DNA of 64,000 bases from Lathyrus oleraceus (lineage: Eukaryota > Streptophyta > Magnoliopsida > Fabales > Fabaceae). Position numbers and translations under genes: made by a program. Below the pieces are notes generated by a model. That model ran no database searches, had not been told where the DNA came from, and saw only the letters and a list, made by a program, of their open reading frames with translations. The stretch's first letter is position 1. Each line of letters opens with the position of its first letter. Shown piece after piece: positions 55,035 through 64,000 of the stretch. The stretch is from positions 179,359,330 to 179,423,329 of the forward strand of contig NC_066581.1 in NCBI RefSeq assembly GCF_024323335.1. Direction: 5' to 3'.

Positions 55035-58000
55035 GTGTGTCTCAGACTTCATAAGGTCGGATGTCTCAGACCTCGACCTCCCGAGGGCATGTGTCTGCTA
55101 TTGACACTCAAACTTATAAAGCCCATGAAGCCCTTGAAGCCCCTGATGATTGATCTCGTTCCTGATAGTATTCCAGGAGGCCCCTATGAGACCTTCTTGC
55201 TTCCTCTCTATGATGAACATGTCGCTAGACATGTCTGGGTAGGAGAGATATATTTATATACTTTTGTGTTACATTTGTTTCTTACTAATTTAGTTGTGAT
55301 TGATGTTGATATATTTAATTTTACAAGAGCGTGAAACGATAAAATATGTAAACCATGCCAGGAAGATTTTGAACCTAGAAAATAATGCAGACAAATGGTT
55401 TCAGGATTGTGTTCGTTACTAGAGACTTGCAAGTTTATGCTCCACTATATACATGAGCATTAACCATGGCATGTTGGCGGCTTTTGTGGAGAGATGGCAC
55501 AAGGAGACATCATCTTTCCACATCCCTCATGGTGAGATATCCACCACCCTTGATGATGTCTCACGCCTTTTGCATCTCCCGATTAGGGGAAGATTACTAA
55601 ACCATTCCTAGATCAGAAAATCATAGGCACTTAAATTGATAGTAAACTTATTGGGGGCTGACTCATGTGAGGCTCAAAAGGATGCCACAAAAGGCGCACA
55701 TGCCTGATTTTCATACTTGGCTGACATGTACAAAACCAACATGGTTACAACAATGGAGGCCGATGGTGATGACGAATAGATTTTACTCCACAAACAATGT
55801 GCAATGAGGTCATACTTCATATACTTGGTTGGAACAAGTATATTTATGGACAAAAGTGCAACCTATATCGATGAAGTCTATGTGACATACTTCATCGATT
55901 TAGACTATATCCACGAGTATAACTAGGGGACCACATGTTTGGTTTATATGTACTTCAAACTAGGTGAAACATGTCTTTGGAAGAAAAAAGAAATGTCTGG
56001 AAGCTGCACACTATTTATGGTGATTTATTTTTAACCTTTATTGTTACAAATATTTTAACAACGCTTGTCTTATACTTGTTACTAATATTTTATCTGAATC
56101 ATTTTCAGGCGTGGATCATCTCTCACTTTCCTTGCATATTCGGGTGGCAAACTGAGTTGGATTATAATAAGGATTGACCCCATGCTTACATATTTTCCCC
56201 ATAAATAGGGAATCAAAATAGAGTCATACAAGGTGTTTATTTATCGTACTGTAGCAGATGACATATGTTTCACCCTGTATAATGGCCACCGTCAGACGCA
56301 TCCCTTGGATGACATAATCTTATACTCTAGATGGTTGACTTGTGGGTCACATCTGGTTTATTTACATCTCCCTGAGTAGGTCATGCGGTAGTTCGGGTAT
56401 CAACAGGTGACTCCAAGACATCCCTCTATGTCTGCTCCTCCGACAGTCCGCCATAGAGATCTTGATGCCACAATAGATTATTTCTATAGTGATCTGGTAC
56501 CATACGAGGCATATAGTGTGCTAGCGGGTGACACATATGCTTATGCACTGGGTTACATCCAATGATTCTATCGAGTGTCACATTCTTACATGACACCAGA
56601 TGTCGCGGGAGCACCACCTAGAATTGCTCATCAAAAGATATTGGAAGAAGAGCGGGCTAGGGATGGCCATATAATGAACCTATTTCGAGTCTGTTAATGT
56701 ATTGCACATATTGTGAGAGATGCCATTGAAAGAGGATACATTATGGAAGGCAGTCCTGGTATGGTCACCTTACAAACCATCTTAGTTGAGGCCTATAATG
56801 CCTTATGGTATAAGCGGCGGTAGAGGAGAGACAACGGGAGTTAGAAATATCCAATAGTTTATTTTATATTTATTTTGGTAATAATTGTATCATGGTAACA
56901 TTTGGATTATGTATTATGGTAACATTTGGATTTTATTTACTGTTTGAATTTATATCAGCCATCCTTGAATTCATAATCATCATTGGATAATCGTCGAATC
57001 ACATTAATATAATTATCATGGTGTTAATATATCCTTATTATAATCATCATTAGTCTAATCATCATTATATAATTATCATTTTATAAAAACTATTAATTAA
57101 GGACACTTGTTTCCTAGGAAAAATCTATCAAATCACCCTAAAAATTTACGGAGATGCATCTCTAGACCATATTTTCACAAAAATGGGGTGGATATCTCAC
57201 TTATGAAGCGTTGTATGTATTTTAGGTGCGACCAAAGATGCATCTCCAAAATACGGAAAGACAAATTTGGGTTTCTAGTTTGTTTGCCCTTACCCCATGG
57301 GTAGGGTAAAATAATACCCTAAAAAAATCACTCTTGCATCTTGTAATACCCCAAAATTTACCCTTCATTTTTGGAAGCATGGGATTATGTTTCACACTGC
57401 ATTAGCATCGTACTAGGTCGTACTCATTGCATACTACATCAGTGACTTGGGAAATCAGGGTTTGATTGACCACTCCTTAACCAGAAGGAGCCCACACAAA
57501 TCAACACTGAGAATTGGACTTCATTCTCCAAATATACAAGTCTCAATGGTCTCAAGGTGGTCCAGGTATCTTATGATGGTCTACAGTTCATCGGCGGAAG
57601 ATTCAGAGCTCTCAGAGTGTGCATCTGGATTTAATCAGAAATAAGGGGTTTCATGGCTATCTGCAACAGGAAAGGTTGGTTGGAAGTGAAGGGGGTTCAT
57701 TCATGTCATGATTATAGAGGCATCTTGGCCTAAGAAGATCCACAATTATCACAGAAAGATCCATTAGCAATCAGTGTAATCAGTTCCTAGTCATTTTTGC
57801 CCTAAAATTAGGGTTTGGTATAAAATCGGTTTATTTCTGATTCCTTGGGTGAAAATCATTTCCATGGCCCTCCATATGTCCACAAGGATCTACATGCAAA
57901 AAATCAGCTCTTTATTTGAGCCAGAGGTGCTTCAATTGATCAATGGAATCGAGAATTAGACGGTTTGGGAAAAGTCAACTGTGGGGCTAGAAAAGTCAAC

Positions 58001-59599
58001 TCCTGACATTTTGAAAGTGGAATCTCAAAATTCATGCCTAAGGGATCCTACATGTGAAATTTGATCAAGGTTGGATCATGGATTCATCATTTAATCAGGA
58101 GTTCGAAAAGTTACTAAATTTGGAAATAGTTGACTTTCCATTTAAGGCAAGTTTTTATGGTTTTTGCACCCACTTTAAGCCTATATTCCATCAAGATGCA
58201 AGCTCCATTTGAAAATTTCTCCAACATGAAAGTTGTTCGTCTTGTTCCAAGCTTTCTAGAGATATAAAGTTTATTTCATTTGGATTAAAATTTAGAAATT
58301 TATGCTTGGTCAAAGTGAGACATTATTTTAGAACACTTAGAAAATTTTCTAAGTCCAAAATCTGCAAGATTTGTCAAGACTTATGAGCCAGATTTCTTGC
58401 ACTTCAAGGCATCTTTTTAAAATACTTTCTTCATGACAGTTGTACCTTGATATGTCCTCTTTCACACCTTTTTGGAACCATCCAATTTGGATCATTGGTT
58501 TGAAAGATACACTCATCTAAAGTTGGTATCATAGACTGAACTTTTTGACAGCATTTAGGCCAAACTGGCCCAACCATTTTGCAGTTATGGAACCTGAACT
58601 TTATGGCCATTTTTCACCTCTTTCCACTCATAATTTCAACTTGTGTTCAACATGAAAGATGTTAAGCTCCATGCCCTCTTTCTAATGTTTGCATTGCCTT
58701 GCCATTTGGACATGTATTCATCAAGATATAAAGCCTCAAAGTCACCTATTTGGTTTGTTTTTGTGTTGCACAAGAAAACCAGTCAGACCACAAAATTGAC
58801 TAACCCTTGCATTTCCTCATTTGGCCATTTGCTTTATGTCCACTAACTTTAGTTTTGCCACAATTGGATTTCCTAATATCACCTCACTTTTGGCACCTTT
58901 TGCTCATGGATCCAAACCAAGCATTTAAGCCCATTAGTCACATAAGATCTACATATATAAACTTCTAAAACCCTAATCAGAATAGAGGCTGCAGAACTTT
59001 AAGGCAAGGCAAACAAAGGCAAGCTTAGATTTCATTTCAAGATCCATTTCTCATTTTTCATTTTCTCAAGCACAAGCATCAAAAGGGCATCTCTTTTTTC
59101 TTCCACCCTCTCCATCTTCAAGGGGCAGTGGACCTTTCATCCACTAGGTAAGCATCTTATCACCCTCTTCCATGAATATCTTGCTTGCTCATTATTGTTT
59201 TTCATGCTTACCATGCTTATGCTCACTATTGTTTTCATGCTATGACCATGCTTGTATCATGCTGTTTTTCCATGTAAATAATGTGTCATGTTTGTCTATG
59301 AAGCCCTCACCAAGAGGCATTGTGATTGAGCTTGATTTTGTAACATTGAATTTTTGCCGTATCCTTGCATGAGTCTACCTTTTTGTTCCCTTTTCTCTAT
59401 GCTAGAGCCATTATTTTTAATAAAACAAGACACCATTGTATTCTACATGTTCCAAACTCAAACTTTGATTTTTACATCATCCCATTTGGAGCACCATAGA
59501 GGGAGATATGTTAGTTGGAAAATTTCCTGCGTTTCACGAATATGCATGCATGGCTGTAGGGCTTTTTTTTCCATTTGCATGAAAAATAACACATGTCCG

Positions 59600-59705
59600 C
59601 TTAGACACGGTTCGAACCCGCGCGCGCCCATGCAATCCCAGCCGTCCGCCCCTTGTTTTGTCCGCTAGTGCATAAGTGGAAGCTTGACCAATTGAGCCAC
59701 ATGTT
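59600..59705 (-). repeat. tRNA-like sequence inside the Ogre LTR
   Basis: On the minus strand TGGCTCAATTGG (A-box-like, about 59689-59700) is followed about 80 nt later by GGGTTCGAACCGTG (B box, about 59607-59620). The spacing is too long for an ordinary tRNA, so a SINE-like or tRNA-derived insert is more likely. Confidence 0.45.
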
Positions 59706-60954
59706 CACATAATACTTAAATGTCACATTTATTTTCTGCTGTGTCACACTGAAAAATGCTTGGACCGTGGGCCTCCCATTCTCTTGCTGTTGACACCCCT
59801 GCGTTTGGCCCATTATTCCATCATTCATTTATTTTCTTTTTCATTTTCTTAATTCTTTTTTATTTTCTGTTTTGCTTTTTAATTAATAAAAATATTTTAT
59901 TTATTCATAAAAATACCAAAAAATATTTTTTACATTCTTTAATGTTTTATTTAATTTATTTAATTTTTATTTTCATATTTTATTTATTGTTAATATTTTA
60001 TTTTAATTATTTGTTTCGAATAGTCCATTTTAACACACATATTTTCATTTATTTTATTTTCATAACTTAGAATTATTTTTAATTTCTGATTTTTGGAATG
60101 AGGGTTGACCAATGTCTCATGGTCAACCTGACCTTTTCTTGGGATTTTATTTCTCATTTTCAATTTATTTTAGATTTATTTTTGACCTAGTTTGCTTGGT
60201 TGACTTTTTCATTTGACTTCTGTTTTATTTCAATTAATTTATACACTAATTTTCATTATTTTAAAAATATTTTGGGGGGGGTGATGATGTCCTGACCCCA
60301 CCTTACTTAGTTTAATTTTTCATAATTTTTGTGATTAATTTACTATTTATTTGGGAATTTTCAAGTTGACTTGACTTTTCAGTTGACTTTTCCATGATTG
60401 ATGTTTGACATAGGGATTGTTTAAGGCAATTGAAGAGATCTTTTGATCCTCCCTTGTTCATCTCATATGCCATATATTAGAGGCCTCTCATGTTGATTTT
60501 ATTTGATCCTTGTATCTTTTCCCGATTAAATTATTCAGTGATCCTTTGTGTGCATAGTTTCACCTGTCTGATTCATCTGATACTTTTTATACTTGTTTCT
60601 TTCATCCATGTTTAATATTGTTCGATTATTTAACATGTTCATACTCTCATACATTGTTTAATGTCTCATTATTTCATTCTTTGATTATTTGACTTGATTA
60701 TATACCTGTTTATTTATCTGATTAAATGACTGTTGCCTACTTGTATGTTGTATGAGGCACATATTATTATTGTTCGATTACCATGAACAACCCCCATTCA
60801 TAACAAATGTACCCATCTCCCTTGAATTGTATAATTTTTATTCTTTCATTCTTTATTCATCTGTTAATACAAGAACTAAAACGAGCATCCGATAACCATT
60901 TCAAAATAAGATCAAAACCTCGATCCAACGTCGAGTAATCATTTTCAAAACTTA

Positions 60955-61310
60955 ACAGAACCAACACGTATTCATCCATTCTTTTGTAAGCCGATTGCTT
61001 CATGCATCGCCATTTCTCTTGTAAGTCGATTACTTCAGGCATCGCCATCTACCACTTGTAAGTCGATTGCTTCATGCATCGCCATCTACCCTTACCCTTG
61101 GTTCCATTCCTTGCTCCATCCGTCGATTCTTGTTTTGATTAGGTAGCACCCATTAGGTAGAACCCTTTGTATGATAACATTAGGTAGTATTCCCTACCCT
61201 TTTGTATGATAACATAGGTAGGATTCCCTTATTACTTTGTATGATAACATAGGTAGAATTCCCTCATTCTTTTGCATGCTAACATTAGGTAGATGTTCCC
61301 ATTTGTAAAT
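60955..61310 (+). repeat. Short tandem repeats in the Ogre LTR
   Basis: Three copies of a unit of about 40 bp containing TTGTAAGTCGATTGCTTCA and GCATCGCCAT (60985-61090). They are followed by four copies of a unit of about 45 bp containing TTTGTATGATAACAT and GGTAG-ATTCCC (61160-61300). Confidence 0.75.
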
Positions 61311-62244
61311 CCTAACACTTAAGTCCATATTACATGACAACTCTAGGGCAGAGCTTCCCCACCTTTTTAGACCTTTCGAGCGTCTCCGATCCTGTGGCAT
61401 GTAGTCCGTTCTATTGCAAAGAGGTAACTGCCTAAGACTCGATTCAGCGAGCTACGACACCTGCTGCTAGGACGTGAACACATTGCCCACTCTCCTTTGA
61501 CACAACTGGTGTCATCCTTTGTAAGTCCATGTTCAGATGGCAACCCCGATGTAGTCGAACTACGACAACTCTGATTCTCATTCCATATGAGACACGTAGG
61601 CACGAGATGCGATGTCTTGCCGAGTTCTTTCTTTTTTACTGACAACTAACAACTAATCCTTGTTTGCTTTCGCCCTTGTTGTGATTCTTTTCTCTCGCCC
61701 TCGTTGCGATCGAGACCTTCCTCTTCTCTTGCCCTAGTTACAATTGAGACCCTTTGTTCCCGTAGTTAGCTGAACTACGTTTTGCTCTGATTCTCATTCC
61801 AGATGAGATACATAGGCATAAGACGCGACGTCTTAGCGAGCACACTTCTCTTTCACCCATAGGTAGCCGAGCTACGAAGACTCTGATTCTCATATTCAGA
61901 TGGGATACGTATGCAGTGGATGCGGCATCCGTGCGAGTCATTTTCTTTTGACCCCTCTTTTAGTAAATAGTACATTAGATATACACACACCCTTTAGACA
62001 GGAACAACAAGAGTGGATCCCGTAGAGTACTACAGATGCGTAGGGGTGCTAATACCTTCCCTTCGCATAATCGACTCCCGAACCCAAGATTTGGTTGTGA
62101 GACCTTGTCTTTTCCTTTCCTTTCTCCAGGTTTACTTCGAGCGTTTCCTTTCCCTCCTTTGGGATAAATAACGCGCGGTGGCGACTCTTCTGTCATTCTT
62201 TTTCGCCGGTTGTCTCTTTTTCGCATTTAGGTTGCGAAACATCT

Positions 62245-64000
62245 TTAGTGGTTGATAACCCATAATTTGTGAGTTATTACATACCTTAGTTTTTCTTTAT
62301 TGCTAGTTTATTGCATCTTAAGTTGATATTTTTAGTTCACTTTGATTGTTTTATATAGCCTGGAGCATAATAGGTGCTCCCTTTTGTTGGTTTGGTGTGT
62401 TTGTTGCTTAATGTAAGGTTAACTCTGTCGAGCTAAGGCAAGACTGCAGTGGTAAGTAACTGAGAGTGCAAGCTGAATAAAAAAGGTGAACTCAGCCAAA
62501 GAGGGAAAATGGAGAAAGCTGCTGAGTTCCTGGGGAAAATACAAAAGGATTGATGTATTGGAGGAAATCTTTGCAATGTATGGAAGAAAATTCATTTGAA
62601 TCAAGTGGACAAGATCAATGGCGCTAGAAGAAAAAAGATGGTGCAATAGTAAAGCCACTACTTTGCATGCTCTGAAAGAAAGGATAGTGCCGCCTACACC
62701 CTGTTGTGGCAGTTTGGAACAAGACGCCTTGTTTCCCACAATTGTTCCCTTGTACCTGATTCCTTGCTTGCTAAGTAGATAGAATGATGACAAGGCATTG
62801 ATTTATGTAATGGTCTTGATTTGATTTCCTTAATTTTGGCCCATGATCCAAGACATCTCAATAAACCCTAGTGAAGCCTTATAAATAGACCCTGTTGAAG
62901 ATTGAGGAAGAGAGTTCAACATTATTCACAATCACATTATAAAAGATAACAGTGTGAGATTAGTGGAGAGAAAGGAGAGAGTTTTTTCTTCTCACAATTA
63001 CCTGTACCAGCTGTTGAGCCCTGATGCGACTAGAGTCATCTCTTCCTGATTATCCATCTCAAGAAGTATTCAAGTTACTCTTAGGTTTACATTTCTTTTT
63101 CAATGTTTGTTTAAGAATGTATCTTTTGAGAACCATGTCTATAGTTTGTACTCAGCTCATCATGAGCTAAAACTTTTGTATGTTGAGCAATGAGAAGTTA
63201 ATGTTATGATGCTTTTATGTTAAGTGATGTGTTATTTAGTGCCTTACTTACAAATATGATTCTTTGAGTGATCAACTTAGAAAAAGATAAAAGCTTGTTG
63301 TTATGAGAGATCCAACAACAAGTGGATTTCATAATAGAAGTAGTTGAAAAGAGTATCATAAAGATATTCACTTGATTATTTCATTTAGAGATAAGGAACT
63401 AAAACTATAAGGGATTTTAGAATATAAACAGACGTATTTTAGGGTTATAAGTGTGACTTAGAGATTCATTCCATTGCCCTAGAAATACATGCTTTTATGT
63501 TGTAGAAATAAACCTCCAGATCACTCTAACCTTTCATGGCACGACACTACACATCACAAACACATAGTTACTTCATTAACATCAATGCACCTTAGCTCAA
63601 CATATACTCTCTTGATATATTTTCACTCCACCTTGCATGAATTAGATCTGATTTAAAGGAGAAACCCCTAACTTGTGACATTCATATAATATTTTTATCT
63701 TTTTTCATGCTTAAGTTAAAAAGATAGTTTATTACAAAATCAACCTAAGTAACATTCACTCCATGTGGGTGTGATATCCTTACTTTTTATCACTTGCTAC
63801 TTTTAAGCATACATGTATACTTGTATGTGACACATTTTCAAGCAACAATGATGCTTACTCACACTAGTAAAAAAATCAATAATTTCTCTAAAAATTCGGA
63901 AGTTAACCTCTTAACATTCCCAAAATGAACCTACAAGCATGTCTCAAACCCATGCCAAGGAAAAAATCTAAAAAAATCCATAGGTTAATCTCTGTACTTT
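62245..64000 (+). mobile_element. LTR/leader-like segment of an unassigned retroelement
   Basis: No coding region. A TATA box (TATAAATA, 62880-62887) follows an upstream CCATGATCCAAGACATCTC stretch. It precedes a leader-like region with AGAGAGTT and GGAGAGA motifs and many short words common in legume LTR elements. It runs to the window edge, so boundaries and class are unknown. The Ogre LTR is inserted beside or within it. Confidence 0.35.

Larger units (their letters stand above)
52946..56830 (+). pseudogene. Transposon-type PMD gene split by a solo LTR
   Basis: The first exon starts at ATG 52946 (MTTLSRPRVSASLFDAEALT) and is cut after codon 25 by the solo LTR. It resumes in frame at 55040 and continues to about 55240 (EGPYETFLLPLYDEHVA-like in shifted frames, then an intron). 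The core runs over 55340-55610 (MLAAFVERWHKETSSFHIPH and TTLDDVSRLLHLPIRGRLL) and the C-terminal part over 56430-56830 (YEAYSVLAGDTYAYALGYI and IVRDAIERGYIMEGSPGMVT). Several stops and frame changes. Closer to the PMD gene at 49877-51660 than to that at 43577. Confidence 0.8.
52145..57341 (+). mobile_element. Third PMD-bearing MULE-like unit, interrupted
   Basis: Starts with the sequence also seen beside the Cassandra array (TAGTTCAC, 18-bp palindrome at 52190-52207). Further GGAGATG-type palindromes follow near 52732, 52764 and 52811, then a PMD gene (52946-56830) and more palindromic motifs at 57149 and 57237. A 2-kb solo LTR interrupts it at 53021-55034, and the Ogre solo LTR is inserted at its right side (57342). 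Left and right ends were not proven. Confidence 0.5.
57342..62239 (+). mobile_element. Ogre-type Ty3/gypsy solo LTR, about 4.9 kb
   Basis: Begins TGTAATACCCCAAAATTTAC, the typical start of Fabeae Ogre LTRs, and ends in GGTTGCGAAA after the conserved block with GATGCGTAGGGGTGCTAATA and TTTGGGATAAATAACGC. CATCT flanks it on both sides (57337-57341 and 62240-62244), so it is one LTR bounded by a 5-bp target duplication, with no internal region. It contains a tRNA-like stretch (59600-59705), short tandem repeats (60955-61075 and about 61140-61310) and T-rich middle sequence without genes. Solo LTRs arise by recombination between the two LTRs of a full element. Confidence 0.88.

Noticed and set aside
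59600..59705. Functional tRNA gene
   Set aside because: A box to B box spacing is about 80 nt and no acceptor stem pairing was evident.

Overview
The window is nuclear DNA of a flowering plant, most likely a legume of the pea/vetch tribe (Fabeae). The evidence is multi-exon genes with GT-AG introns of AT-rich sequence, and a repeat set typical of large legume genomes: an Ogre-type gypsy LTR of almost 5 kb, SIRE/Maximus-type copia, Cassandra-type TRIMs carrying 5S rRNA sequence, Stowaway MITEs, L1 LINEs, and transposon-borne plant mobile domain (PMD) genes. The species is an inference. No rRNA operon, CRISPR array or operon structure is present.

Three host genes lie in a repeat-rich background. 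(1) 7797-12922 (+): a 17-exon guanylate-binding (GBP/dynamin-like) GTPase of 607 codons with a 7-nt microexon. (2) 19662-21003 (-): a three-exon DUF506 (PDDEXK-like) gene of 358 codons. (3) 46997-48496 (-): a three-exon gene for a small, probably plastid-targeted membrane protein of 182 codons. All three models keep the reading frame through every splice junction. Genes 1 and 3 each have a tRNA-derived SINE candidate in an intron.

Repeat layout. 1-1260: decayed copia pol. About 1260-1940: unclassified insertion. 2000-6830: decayed but nearly complete L1 LINE. 13399-18010: copia LTR and pol, a LINE piece fused in frame to copia RT, a gypsy LTR with the start of its internal region, and copia gag. 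22463-24251: two Stowaway MITEs. 24728-29083: copia element with both LTRs and most of RT deleted. 29440-31690: further copia pol and an LTR-like segment holding a 26-bp minisatellite. 33248-35670: tandem Cassandra-type array (four LTRs, three internal regions) with a 5-bp target duplication. 36453-43573: SIRE-type element whose RT/RNase H part is inverted and interrupted by a 2.5-kb element with 440-bp terminal inverted repeats that itself contains Ogre sequence. 43577-45560, 48655-52140 and 52145-57341: three PMD-bearing transposon-like units. The third carries a 2-kb solo LTR, and a 4.9-kb Ogre solo LTR (57342-62239) lies at its end. 62245-64000: an LTR/leader-like segment.

Nested insertions give a relative chronology. 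The most informative structures are the Cassandra multimer (its empty target site is visible in a related element 17 kb away), the inverted SIRE segment with a 26-bp templated filler at its breakpoint, the long-TIR element, and the recurring pairing of PMD genes with a short MULE-type N-terminal ORF and a palindromic GGAGATGCATCTCC motif.
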